The position numbers and the translations under genes are program-made. Shown piece after piece: positions 1 through 13,120 of a stretch of 64,000 nt of DNA (position 1 is its first letter; each line of letters opens with the position of its first letter). Below the pieces are notes generated by a model. That model saw only the letters and a list, made by a program, of their open reading frames with translations, did no database searches and was not told the DNA's origin. Origin of the DNA: Monosporascus cannonballus (Eukaryota; Ascomycota; Sordariomycetes; Xylariales). The stretch covers positions 1 through 64,000 of the forward strand of contig QJNS01000285.1 in the NCBI GenBank assembly GCA_004154925.1. The letters run 5' to 3'.

Positions 1-91
<91 letters not shown>

Positions 92-100
92 GTTATTGTT
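1..100. repeat. (TTA)n microsatellite
   Basis: A perfect TTA/TAT trinucleotide array fills the first 90 bases and decays into TGTTATTGTT over the next ten. It probably continues to the left of the window. It is not a telomere, because the fungal TTAGGG unit is absent. Confidence 0.97.
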
Positions 101-384
101 ATATCGTGGTTATAAAAATATCAATATTAATTAAATTTATAACGCCTGTATGATTTTAATATAATAATTTTATTTCGTGTAAATAAAACTATAAATAATC
201 GGATTTTTTCTATATTAAATTATTTGTAAAAAATCTTATAATGACGTATTATATGCAATAATTGTGTTATTGTAATTATAAAGGCAGTCAAAGTTAAAAG
301 CTTATATTTATTAGAACTTTTTGCTTTTTTTTAAAAGTATTTTAATTAATTTAAGTCCGAGTTAAATATTTTATATACCGTTAT

Positions 385-580
385 TGTTACGGCCCAGTCC
401 ACCGTAAGAGCTCTTATACAACTGTAAGCACTGGGATGATTGCCGTAATTGCGATCATTTTATCGATCTTTTGCCCTAGTGGTATAGCGATATAAGGTGC
501 AATCGTTATAGTTATAATACTGAAATAGAGCAGGGTGTTACGCCCATAATCAGCCACGGCTGATTAGAAAATCCGGGTTC
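385..580. repeat. GC-richer pocket, possible LTR remnant
   Basis: A stretch of nearly normal base composition stands inside the AT desert. It begins with TGTTACGGCCCAGTC and contains a second TGTTACGCCC motif near its end at about 536. TGTTACG openings also mark the Gypsy LTR family at 62351, so a solo or partial LTR is the best guess. I could not find a partner copy or a target-site duplication. Confidence 0.35.
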
Positions 581-966
581 CGTATATATATTAAGATGTT
601 CTTTTTCGCTATAAGTTCAACTCCGAAAATATAACTATTACTTATTATACTTTTAACGCTTCGATCATTAAGATTCAACACTATTAATGCAGTGGAATTA
701 AGTACTTTCTTTGAGGAATCCCTTTTCGTATCGCGATATAATTCGTTTATCCGCACTAATTAAAACTAAATTACCTCGACTTTAATTTACAACTTTTTTA
801 AAATTATATATAACTTTAATTTTTAAAACAAATTTTGCAAAACGATATTAATTAAGGTTAAAAATTATAATTTGCTATTAGGCTTTATTTTAGCGATTTT
901 GTTGTTTTTATACGTCTTTTGTTAATTGAGTTAGCGTTGTACTTAAAGTTATAGTTTTTTTAAGAC

Positions 967-1034
967 TTAGCCATGGCTGCGCTATAGGCGCAGCTACAAC
1001 CGCCAAAATAGGGCCTGATTTTAGTGAGACAACC
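967..1034 (+). repeat. Dispersed repeat R1, left copy
   Basis: This stretch aligns with 53474-53540 in the same orientation. Both share TTAGCCAT, then GGCGCAG, then AAAATAGGGCCTGATTTTA. Differences are mostly C/T or G/A, as expected when RIP hits two copies independently. No coding content or element ends were identified. Confidence 0.7.
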
Positions 1035-2009
1035 TGCAGCCGCGCTTATAAAGTTCGAACCTTTACCATTAGTATGTCGTCTAGGCGTCGAACTGGTTGA
1101 TATATTTAATTAAAGTTTAAAAGAGTTGTAATAGTAGTAAAAGTACAATATTAATTATTTAAAAACCCCCACAGTTTTAAATCTTAAATAGGATATAAAC
1201 ACTTTAATTTATCTTTTAAACACTAGTTATAAATATTATTACTTGTATAATTATACAATTAATATTTTTAATAAAAATGAATATTAAATTGTTAAAACAA
1301 TGTAAAAAACAGGTAGATATTTTTTAGAAATCCATTTTATTATTAATATATATAAAGTAGTTTTAATTTATATATTTTATAAAAGCTTCTAGTAATTGTA
1401 GGTAATAAAACGTTTTATTAAACAAATTCTACTAACTTTAAAAACTGTTAAATATAAAAAAGACAAAACTACAAAAAGTGTTAGTAAAAACCAGCTTAAA
1501 ACTATATATTTTAAGCTAAATTAGAACTTTAAAGCTGTTAAGAAGCGTAAACGTGCAGCGAATGTTTATGGTTTTTATAATATAAATTATAAAATAAATT
1601 GCTTTTAAAATATTTTAAATATTTGAAACGTGAAATGATTTGTTACAAAATATTGAAAACTTATTAAAAATTATTCGATGAAAGTTAGATTTTGGAAATT
1701 TAAAATAAAAGGGTTATTTTTATTTTTTAAATAAATTATGTACAATATAAGAAAAAAATTATTACGGTAATTTTTAACAATTAGCTTTAGAAAAAGCTGA
1801 ATTAATAAGGTAAATTATATAACCGCTTACAAACTTTGCTACTAAATAATTATTTATAACTTAAAACTAAGTATATATAACTTTTTTTATTGCTTTAACT
1901 TAAATATTTTTGTTAAATAAAAACAATTTAATAATAATATTATGCTTAGAAATATTACATAATAATTATTAACATATTAGAAGTTAGATAATATTAATGC
2001 TTTTAAAAA

Positions 2010-2680
2010 TTATATATCCTTTTAGTTAATAGCGTTTTCGTTAATTTCTTTTTAAAAAATCAAGTTATTATTATTAAATCTTACGTATTATCTAGTAGTA
2101 TTTTCTATTTAGAAACTTACGTTTCTACGAACGGTCCCTTAACCTTATGTTTTTAATTCGACGATTCGTCGCTTATTTGTTATCTTAACGATTTGAGATT
2201 GAATTTTTCTCGACGGTTATCCTACTCGGCAACGGTTCGAGGCTTGGCTGTTCATTGCTGTCGACGAATTAACGATAGCGTTCTTCTATTCGTCTTAGTT
2301 AAAAATCTTGACCGTCGTTAATGTGGCTGCTTAACGACATGTCGATTCGAATCTATAAGGACTTTCGCTGTAACCGTTATCTTTACGATACCTTAATCGA
2401 CAAACTATTAACTTTTACGTCAACCGTCATTTCCGACTATATAAGTTATATATTTTGAGATAGAATCTTAGTTTTTAAATTATATATTTATTTGAGATAT
2501 TTTCTTTGTAAACGGTATTTTATGTGATAACGATAAGGGCGTCGTTTTGTTTTTTATGCGAAACGGCAAATAATATAGTAGAAATAAAGTGACGTTAAGA
2601 TTTTCAAATGCTATATATCTTTTTAATTAATAATGTTTTTATTTCTTATATAAAAATTAAATTTTTGTTATTAAAATTTA
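2010..2680. repeat. Repeat R2, left locus
   Basis: A unit starts with a TATATATCTTTT-type motif, runs through AAGTTATTATTATTAAATC and continues into a T-rich, CpG-retaining body (about 2100-2530). The start motif recurs at about 2612. The same unit is repeated at 58960-59960 in the same orientation. The plus strand is T-rich, opposite to the Gypsy elements at 18-32 kb, so the parent element may be coded on the minus strand. The family was not recognised. Confidence 0.7.
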
Positions 2681-5574
2681 CACATTTATTATAAATAATA
2701 TAAGTTACAATAAATCTTTATATTTAAATACTTTTAATTTAATTTACAATGTTTTATATTATTAAATAATTTTTACATTTATTTTAAAACCCGAATTTTA
2801 TTTTACTTATTAAAGTTAATACTAATATAATATTTGTTAAAAAGGTTTATTTTTTATAATTATATAAAATTATTTTATTAATTATTTAAAATAGTTGTTA
2901 TATTCGAAAGTAATATAATTATATTCATATTTCATAAATATATATTATAGAGTAATTAAATTTAATATTTTTAAAGGAAAATAAATTTATATTTTCAATT
3001 TTATATAAAAATTTAAAGTTCAAAATTAATTCATCACATATAAAAAACTTTAAACAAAAATATAATTATATTTTAAAAAATATAAGGCATATAGAAAGTA
3101 TATAACAATTATATTCGTTATATAATTTAATAACTATTAATTCTAAGTTTTATATAAAATTGTTATACTTATATAAATATTTTATATATAGTATTGCATG
3201 TAAATATATAGATATATATATAATTTTGATTGGCTTTTATGTTTTATAAATACAAAGTACATTCAAGTTTAGGTTATATTTTTCAAGTTAAATTAAATAT
3301 GTAAAGAATATTACAAGATATAATTTGAACGATTAAGATTATATTGAATATTTTGGTGCATAATAATTTATTTAGAGTTTTTACAATTATTGTGCTTTAC
3401 ATGTAATTTTTTGTATTATTTTTATAATACTCTTTTTTAGATATTTCTTAGTTATTTTATTTAAATCGTTATATTATTATTAAAGTGGGTTTTTGAGTTA
3501 AATAATATATTATATATTTAAATATTTTATGAAAATAAAATGGAACGTTAATTAAAACATAAATATATTCCTTTAAAATATATTAATATAATATTACTTG
3601 ATAAAAATATATATTTAGTATTTTTAAATTGCTTCTTAATATAAAAATATACAAATTACTAATTATAATATATAATACGTAATTTTTTATGTTTTTATTT
3701 AGAATATAAACTTAAATAAGATATAATATAATAAAACGTATATATGTATATAGTATACCAATTATGTTTTATATTATAAATTAAATTAGCTTATATGAAT
3801 CAAAGTAATATGAACTACATATTATACTATTATTATAAAACAAAACGTTTCTATTATTCAGTATTGTTACAAATGAAAATATAATTATGTTTACATTAAA
3901 ATTGGTATAAATTGATTTATTTATAAAAGCATTTCTATATAAAACAAAACGTGTATATATATTTATATTGTAAATATCGTTTAAAAATTATTAAATTCTA
4001 AATATATAATAAATATATTTTCACGTAAAATACAGTATTTGACATATATTTAAGTGAATTTAAATATAACATATTTAAATATAAATAAATTTTTAAGAAA
4101 GAATTAAAAATAGATCTTTTAATAAAACGCATTTAATAAATATAAATTTATTCTAAATTTTGATAACTGATATATTTGTTTTACGTCTGTTGAAATGTTT
4201 TATTTTTAATGGTAATATTTTAAATATAACGATGGATTTTACAAACAATATTATTTTATAAATGTTATTTCAAATTTTTTAAGCTTTGAAACATTTATTG
4301 TTAAAGTATTTTAAATATAATATTCGAAATATGTTTACTTTTAGTCTTTAGTTTTCAAATTAAACTAAATATGTAAAAAGTTATTACATAATATAATTTG
4401 TACAATAAATATTACACCTAAGAATTTCGAATCTAAACACAAATTTATAATTTTTACGATTAAAACAAATTATATCTTAGTGTTATAAACGCTTTTTTTA
4501 ACGGGTTTAATGTACACTAGAAATTTAGCTAATAGTTTATTATTTTATTTAATTTTTATTTATATTATTACGTTTTTTAAAACATTCTATTATTATAAAT
4601 AAAATGGCAATAAAATGGAAATTCAAATATTTAAACAGATATTAACTTAAACTTTTAATCTGTATTCTTCTAAACAAAAAACCTTATTAAAAATTTAGAC
4701 TTTATTAATATGTTGTGATTATGTATAATAAATTATTATGTTAGATTTATAACATTTTATTGTATTGTAAAATATTGTATAATATAATAATAATATTAGT
4801 ATTTTTTAAACTTTAACTTTTTTAAATTAAAACTAATAATATAGAAATCTACATTCTTAATTTATTTCAAATAATAAATTTTTTATTAAATGTATAAATT
4901 ACTATATAACAATATATTAATTTCGAAATAATATATTAAAACTTTAAAAGATTAAATTTAGAGTTATTTTAAAATATTATAATTAAAATTTAATTAAACA
5001 AAATGCAATTTAGTTTTCTAATATATATATTTGCTAATAATTGAGATAAATAATCATATTATATTATTAAGAGTAATTATTAAATAATGATTAAAAAATA
5101 TAATGTTTCGTATTATTTATTTGATTTGATAAATATCGGACCTAACTTTCACGATTATATTGTTTTTATTAATATATTAATATATAGTTTTGAGTAATAT
5201 TTATATAATTCATATTTATTATATTATAAATATCTTTTACTTTATTTATAATTGAAAATAAATATATTAATTCAAACTATTTATATACATTTAATAATGT
5301 TTTTGTAATATATTATAACTCAATACAGAATTTTAAATATAACTTTTAAGATTTTTTTAAAATGATAATATATTAATACATATTATTTCCATGATTTTTA
5401 TAAATTTATGTATGTTTTCCAAAGCGGTTTAAAGTAAGTAAATAAATAATATACTTAATGTATTGTAAATAGAATTATAATTAATTTATTATAACTTTTA
5501 TTAAAAATATAAATAATCGTTAAAATGTTGGTTAAAATTTAAATGTTTTTAAATTATAAACTTTTGAAAATTTT

Positions 5575-5698
5575 TGTATTATAATCTCAAATGACACCTT
5601 ATAAGTATATAGAGCAAAACAAGGCGGTTTGTGCTCCAGCTAATAACGTTCTATTTTTAATAATATAATAGCTACGTTCTTGTTTTCGTGTCATAACA
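5575..5698. repeat. Family D LTR, left copy
   Basis: A 124-bp terminal repeat running TGT...ACA. It is the same length as the solo copy at 13963-14086. Confidence 0.75.
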
Positions 5699-5927
5699 AT
5701 TTGTCAGTTCTTTTATAGGTCAGGCGTTCGATTTCTGAACCAGGTAACTAACTTATCTCGCAGATATATTGGGTGTGGGGCGGACTTCCAGTTAACGCAA
5801 TTATTCGAACACAGAGCTTAAATCGATGTATAATTCGAAAATTACCGAACGGCTAAGCGATTTTCTGTGGGGGGCTCTTAACTTTTAATTTGTTATATCG
5901 AAACGATATAACTGACAGAAAACCTAC

Positions 5928-6049
5928 TATCACAGTCCTAAATAGCACCTTGTAAGTATATAGAGCAAAATAAGGCGGTTAATGCTAAACCTGATAACGT
6001 TTCACTTTTAATAATATAATAGCTAGACTTTTGTTTTCGTACCGTAACA
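5928..6049. repeat. Family D LTR, right copy
   Basis: A 122-bp terminal repeat, beginning TAT (from TGT) and ending GTAACA. It aligns along its whole length with 5575-5698. Confidence 0.75.
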
Positions 6050-9000
6050 TTTAATTATAATTTTATTATTATATAATTTTAGAAAATATTTACTAAATAA
6101 AACTGAAATAAATTTTACCCTTTATATATTAAATTAAACAACGTTATTAAGTTTTAGTATTTAAATAAAGTATATTATTATTATATTTCTGATTATCTTC
6201 CAAAATTCAAATAAAATATAATTTATTTCTTAATATCATTATATACATTTTAAGTTTTTTAAAAGTAAAGATTTCAAATATAATGAAAAATTAAATGTTT
6301 AGCAAAAGCTTTTATTAATACTTTAATTGATATAATATATATATTGCTTTTAAGTTTATATTTATTAAATATTTTTGTTAAACATATATTTTAACAAATG
6401 TATAAGATATGTAAATATAATAAAAATTTAATTTATATTTTAAAGGTATATAAACAAACCGAATTTCTTTACTTATAATAAAAAGCATTATTATTTTATT
6501 AAAATAAATTCAAAGTCTAATTCTTTTATTACTTATACTTTTGTATTGTAAATTTTGGAGTTTTAACGTTTTATTTTATTTATAATTTTACGGAAATGTT
6601 TTAAAATCTATTCTTTCTTTACTATAAGTGAAAAATAACCTTCAAATATTAAGTTAAGATCCGGCTTACTTCTTAAGTGTATGGGATATAGAACGTTCTA
6701 ATCGGCTCTTAAAAGAGGAAAAAATAGCCTGACGTCCCTTTATGTTATAAAAACTACATATAAAAGCTAATAGGTTAGCATTTTATAAACGGTCGGCGAC
6801 CCACTTGGTAATGCTAGAACTTTCGACGCTAAGCATCACTAATGCCTAACACCTTGTAGCGAAGTACTTAACACTAACTCCAAATGAATATATTGTAATG
6901 TAATAGTTTTTGAAATTATTAAATTTTTAGTGCAACTAGTTATATTATTAATAATTTGAAAATTTTTAAATTTGCTATTAGAAATTTTTAATTAGGTATA
7001 TATTTTATAGCGACATATACTAAGGTTCTATATAATAAATATATTTGTAGTATTATTTAAATATATAATGCTGTAAAGTATAATTAAAAATAATTAAATT
7101 TTAAACGTCACGAATATATAAAATATAGATTAAAATATAGAAATTTATTTATATTTGGTAAGAATTTTGTAAAAGTGTAAATTAAATGTAGAAATATCGT
7201 CTTTAAAAAATTCAATATCAAACCGCTTTATAAATTACAATGATAAGTTTTAAGCTTTTTATGACAATGAATATACTATTATATATCGAATATGTATAAT
7301 ATATTACGTAATTAATAATATGCGCTTAAAACAGAATATAATATGGAGTGTTTTTAATCGATTTTAAATAAATTTAAATTATTTATTACTAGTTAACTTT
7401 GTTAATATTAATATTAAGTTTAAAATAAAATATACATTTTCGAATTGTTAGTATAAAGAGTTTATGTCGAAATTTATCATAGTTTTATTTTATAATTTTA
7501 ATATATAAACTAGTATATATATATATATATATATATTTTATAAAAAATTAAACGCTTAAGGTATTTTTTCTTTAACAACAAAGGTTCTATTTTAATTAAT
7601 ATATTTCAATATTGCAGTTTTCATTATTATTAATATATAGTGTATTTAACTTTCTACTAAATTTAAAAACAAATTTCTTAAAATGTTTCACTTAATAATT
7701 AAAAATACCAGTTATATTGTTTTACTTTTTTATAATTTTTAATACTTTATAATTCTTTATTAAATAATGACTTACAAAAATAAATTTAGTTTAATTGCTT
7801 ATATACAGTTTTGTAGTTAAAAACTAGTAAACCTTTTTAATTTTAACAATTATGTTTAAACAGTATATTAAAGAATTTAATAAGTAGTATAATACTTTTA
7901 TTTCTTATTTAACCTCTGATTTTGTTATTTTTATAGTTATAATATTTAAGAAAGTTATTTAAGAAAATATTCCATTTTTAGTATCGATAAGTCTTGTTTT
8001 TACTAGTTTTACTAAAGTAAAAATTTAGTTTATTTCCGCTTTTATTAAAACTATTTTGTTCTTCTGCATTATATTATAGCTGTTATTTTGTTTATATTAT
8101 TGTGGAATGTTACTTATATAAAAACCAATGTTTCGTTTTATCGAGCTTTTTATATAAATAATTGTAGTTATTAAAATATTATAATCGATTTCAAACAGAG
8201 GATAAAATACTAATATATTTATTTAAGTACTAGAAAAGCCTTAAGTTATACCACGAGTTACTAACTCTGTATAATAAAATCGAATTGCTATAAATTATTT
8301 TAAGATTTAAATTTAAAACATAAAAACAAAAGGTTATAGGCAACTGTTATTGATCTCTAGCTATCGTATTAAATATTGTAGAATTAATGTAAGAGAGTAT
8401 ATTAAGAAACAGTTTGAACCTTGTCTTTTTTTTCTTAAATCGTAGTAAGCAACTATTTATAAAGCAATTATTCTATAACGATCTAGTAGTTATTGCCTAA
8501 ATGTAACAAATAAAATATTAGCGTCCTTTTAATAATACGCGTATTTCGTTAATATTTTATAAAGTCTTTTTTTCTTAAGCTTTTATCTTTAAACGTTTAA
8601 ATAGAATTTCTTAATTATACTTTATATCTAGTAAATATATCGAATATTAATAAGTACTATTTGAAACTAAGATAAAATTTATATAATATTTTTAAATAAC
8701 TAGTATACTTGAAAGAACTTGTAATAAAGTAACTAAGTTATCGAGAATTCTTCTAATAGAAAAACTTCGTAGTTTTTTAATATACCGTTTTTAATATCAA
8801 TGTATTGTATTTCTTTTAAGTTTAATTTTTTATAAATAGGTTTACGTTCGTCGGTATATAACGTATTTTTTATTTATATCGAATTTATTTTTTAAACTTA
8901 TTAGAGGTTTTTAAACATATTCGTTATTAATTAAAAATAAAGTAAGTTTTTATATGCATTTTGTTTTTATTTCAACTTTTTATATCTTTAATATAACTTT

Positions 9001-12000
9001 TCTCTAATTTTTTAATTCTTTTTTAAAACAATCTTTTTTCTTTTCTGCTAAAAATATTTTAAGGCCGCTCGCAAAATCTCGTATTTTTATTACATTATAG
9101 CTATAATTCGAACGCCGACCTATCGTTATAAAAACGATAATATTTTAAAAAGTGCTGAAAAATATTTTACCTACTAAAATAATAACAAAATTAAGATAAC
9201 GTTAAATTTGTGCTCTATTATTATTTTGAAATAATATTGTTAATTCGTAATAACAAGTTTTCGGCTTTTTTTTATTATATTTTACTTCTGTTTTGCCGAA
9301 AGCTTTTAAAGAATTTTACAAATCGAAACGGTAAATAATATTAAAATTAATTTCTTTTTAAAAAAAACCTATTTTTCTTAAAGCGAATTAAATCTGCTTC
9401 GTTTTTTTTAAAAATTTTTGTATTTTTTACTAACACTACGTATAAGTCGAAAAGGCTTATATTAATATTAAATGTGAATGTAACAATATATATGAAGCAG
9501 ATAATGAAAATATAAATTTTCTTTATTATAATCTCGTAACAAATCGTAAAATTAATGTGTTATTAACTGAATATTAATTCTTTTATACCTAATGCGAGTA
9601 TTTTCTAAACACGTTATCTGCCACTTATATCGCACAATAACGTTGTCGTTCTAGTTTCGTAATTTACATTTCTATAGCATTTTTAAGAAAATATTAAATA
9701 AGTAAAAAAAAGTTATGTCGATTACAATATAAGTTTTTTTAAACAAATAATTTTAATTACTATTAATGTTTTACATAAAGAATAATAAAAGAATTATTAT
9801 AAGCAATTAATATATTACTATTGCAAAAGAAAATATTAATAGCTGTTAGAAAGCTTTATAAAAATTAAAGAGTTTTCATTTAAATACAGTGATAAATTGA
9901 GTTTACTTGTTATTTCAAAATAGTCGATAAATTATAAAGTTTCGTTTTAAAATAAATATAATTAAAGATTCAGTCATAAGCCTTTTTTATTAAGTAATAA
10001 ATAATAAATAACCTTCTTATGTTTTAATCTATTTACTATATTACATTTTTCAAAGGCATTTTTATATTTTTATAATTTCTTTACGCTTTAATAACATTTT
10101 ATATAAAATAAGTATTTTTAAAATAAATAATCGTGTAATTTTTACCAATTAATTTTACGAAAAAACTGTTATTACTTTATAAAACATTATTTATTATCAC
10201 GCTTCTTTTAATATGTAATTTCTTTAATTTTCTAATTATGTTTTTTTAAATTAAACTATTCTTTATATATTTTAAAGTTATATTTATCATACTGTAGTTT
10301 TATTAATAATAGAAAAGGGTTATATATTTCTTATTATAAATATGAAATTCCTGTTTTGAGGATTAATTTTAAATTTATAGTTTTGGCAATTTACAAATAT
10401 TTTATTTGTTTATGCGAAAACCGTTTATTAAGCGCGTATTAATTATTTTTTTAGTTTTAGTTTCTTTTCGAAATCTTTTCGAAAAGTAACTCTATTATAA
10501 TTAGTTTTATGTATATTTCAAACTTTATAAAGTTATTTTTATTTTATATTTCTTTTCTATTACGTATTAACTTTTTTAAAATTACGTTAATAAATATGGC
10601 ATTTTATATTTGTTTCGTTGTAAATCTTTTTAACATGTATAATATATATCAGAAAAACATTTCAATTAATGTTAATTTATTAGTTAAATAACAAATAATA
10701 TTTTATATGATTAATATTATTAATAAATATCAAGCTTATGTACTTAGCATAAATCGTAAAATATTTAGAAAAAAAAATTTTCTTCTAACGTTCCGTTAAT
10801 TCATTTACTTATAAATTCAAACTTATATTCACATTTTGATTTTTTGTAAATATTTCTTAAAATGTTATTTATAACTAGTACATTTAAAATTATACTTAAA
10901 TACTGTATTTTTTAAAAATATAGCTAGTATTTAAAACTCTTCAATACTAAATTTAGTAAAGATCTTATTATAATAAACATTTTTCGTTATATAAACTTGT
11001 AAATAATAGTAAATTTAGAATTAAATATATTTCAATTTATTTAAATAACCGACCCGAAGTTAATAATAGAAGAAATTTCATATATAGTTAATATAATACC
11101 TCTTTAAATATTTAATATTTTATATAACCTTTTAAAATAATTTTAAATACTTCTTTTTTACAGCTTTTAAAAAAAAATTCGAATTAACCGTTTTTACGTA
11201 TTCGTAATACCGAAATAACTTACTATATAAAATCTAATATAAATTAATAAATTTTTGAAAAATAAGTCCAAGTAACATAATATATAAATTACGCGCTTAT
11301 GATTTAATAAACGATTATTTTGCTTAATACGCTATAATAATTTACTCGTTTGACGTTTTTTAAAATGTTGTATATTTCAAGTATTCCTAAAAAAATATAT
11401 ATATATTTTAAATGCACTTCTGAAGTTAAAATAGTTATTTCACTTTTTTTAGTAATAATATTGTTTCGATAATATTATCAACGTTTGACCGCACTAAAAT
11501 AAATAATATATAACTTATAAATTCAACTAGTAAATATTTTGGTTTTATATGTAGATTTTCGGTCGATTTATTTTTACGCTCATATATATTTATTATTAAC
11601 AAGGAATTTATAACTCTATTAAAAAAGCTGCCCATATTCCTAATATCAATATTTAATTAAATTCTTTTCAATTTTAATTGTTTCTTGCCGTATCGTTTTT
11701 TAACTTTTTTTATTTTCGTTATATTGTAATAAAATATATTGTTAAATAAACTATACACTAAATAAGCTTTTTTTCAGCGAGCAGTTACTAACAAAATTCA
11801 ACGTAATAGAATACTTTATAATAACTTTGACGGAATGTTACAAATAATCAATAAAATGACTTTTTTTAAAAGACGGTTACGATATTTAATAATATAATAT
11901 TTTCTTTAATATAACGAACCCTTTTAACTTTATTTTCTAAGATAAAAATGTAATTAAATATTAACGAGTTTTATAAAATTAAAATATAACTGCTTTAATA

Positions 12001-12554
12001 ACTTTTCTAAAAGTATTTACATCGATATAAATAGATAACAATAAATTAAAATCTTGAAATATTTTCTTTAATATAGAAATCACTTAAAATATATTAAGTA
12101 TTATTTTATTTTGTAAAAATATTCATATGAAATTGCCAATCTTTTTAGGCTATATAAATATTAACTGTATAAATATTTTATGTAAGATTTAATAAACTTT
12201 TAATAAAATTTTATAAAATTTTATAAAAGTTTAAACGTTATAAATATTTTCTAACAATTATTAAATTTTAATAATTTCAATACGATTTATCTTCAAATTA
12301 ATACTATTTAATAAAATTCAAAATCTTTAAACGTTTATTAAAGAATTACGTAAAAGTTATAATTATTTATATTTTTTAAAATCTATACATTTTTAATTTT
12401 TAAAATTTAACAAATATATTATTTTAACTTTATTGGTTATTTATTATATATTATTATATCATCGAAATAAATTATATAAAAATATTTAACTAAAACTGTT
12501 AATATTCGATTAATATTTATTTAAAATATAAATAATATATTAAACGTATATCGT
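6050..12554. other. AT-rich desert without genes
   Basis: Gene-free RIP-type sequence. One GC-richer pocket at about 6655-6890 may be an undegraded repeat fragment. A (TA)n run occurs at about 7512-7535. Between 8000 and 9500 there are CpG-containing stretches that look like an old, heavily mutated element on either strand, but I could not read any protein motif in them. Predicted small frames such as 10509-10691 are compositional. Confidence 0.7.
6655..6890. repeat. GC-richer pocket of unknown origin
   Basis: About 235 bases of near-normal composition contain several mixed-sequence blocks (for example CGGTCGGCGACCCACTTGG near 6788). No reading frame, tRNA fold or second copy was recognised in the window. 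It may be a solo LTR too short for RIP or a relic of unique DNA. Confidence 0.3.
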
Positions 12555-12760
12555 TGTAAGATAATAGATAGCTGTGAGCTGGGTGAGGTGATCTCCGACC
12601 AGTCGTAAAGTAGATTCCAAGAAGTGAGTATATTAGGTTATTTCCATCTAGCGTTTCCCACTAGCTGCCAGATGGTGGATTTATACTAGTAAGTGAGTCG
12701 GTGGCTGATCGGTGGCTGGTCGGCTACCAGCCTCATCCTCATAGAGGCTGTATTCTCACA
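12555..12760 (-). mobile_element. Solo LTR, family A, with perfect TSD
   Basis: This 206-bp segment is the reverse complement of the LTRs of the Gypsy element at 19959-27303 and has the same length. On the minus strand it runs TGTGAGAATACAG...CTTACA. It is flanked on both sides by ATCGT (12550-12554 and 12761-12765), a perfect 5-bp target-site duplication. It keeps much more G+C than the two LTRs of the full element. It most likely arose by LTR-LTR recombination. Confidence 0.92.
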
Positions 12761-12904
12761 ATCGTACTGGTTTATACTAGTAGAAATATCGTGAAAATTT
12801 GAACAATAAAATAATTTAATTATATTTCGTAATACTAAAAGTTTTTAGATAACGAAGTTATATTGCAAACTGGTAATACCTCACTATATTGAAAGTAATA
12901 AACG

Positions 12905-13120
12905 TATTTTTATACTAAGTTATACTAGTAATCGAACATTCCCCGTTCGACTACCCGTCGATCGTGGCCCAACCGACCGTATTCGACCGTTAATCGAACG
13001 TAATCGAACCGATCGTGTTCGACCAACTTTTATCATGTGACCTTTCTGCTAAGATCGGAGACGTCTAGTATCTTTGTCCTAACTGTCCTTCTAGGCCTCT
13101 AGTTATCAGGCTATAATACA
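12905..13120. repeat. GC-richer pocket, possible LTR
   Basis: CpG-rich sequence with repeated CGACCGT/ATCGAAC motifs lies just beyond the family A solo LTR. On the minus strand it begins TGTATTATAGCC, which resembles an LTR start. No second copy or target-site duplication was found, so its nature is open. Nothing coding is visible. Confidence 0.3.

Larger units (their letters stand above)
101..5574. other. AT-rich RIP-degraded desert, left part
   Basis: This is gene-free, very AT-rich sequence. Open frames here are short and have no recognisable protein content. A GC-richer pocket lies at about 385-580. Two stretches match repeats on the far side of the gene island: 967-1034 matches 53474-53540, and 2010-2680 matches 58960-59960. 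The rest shows no intact element that I can define. Residual CpG alongside rare CpA/TpG points to RIP of old repeats. Confidence 0.8.
5575..6049. mobile_element. TRIM-like mini LTR retroelement (family D)
   Basis: Two direct terminal repeats (5575-5698 and 5928-6049) enclose only about 229 bp. The repeats share AAGTATATAGAGCAAAA, AAGGCGGTT and TTTTTAATAATATAATAGCTA-like blocks. The left copy begins TGT and both end in ACA; the right copy begins TAT, which is TGT after RIP. A solo LTR of the same family lies at 13963-14086. The interior has no coding capacity. Tiny LTRs around a non-coding core match the TRIM class. I saw no convincing target-site duplication here. Confidence 0.75.

Noticed and set aside
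1..100. Telomeric repeat
   Set aside because: The unit is TTA/TAT, not TTAGGG, and grades into ordinary AT-rich DNA.
5715..5760. Possible tRNA gene in the TRIM-like element
   Set aside because: A B-box-like piece is present, but I could not fold an acceptor stem, anticodon arm and D-arm around it.
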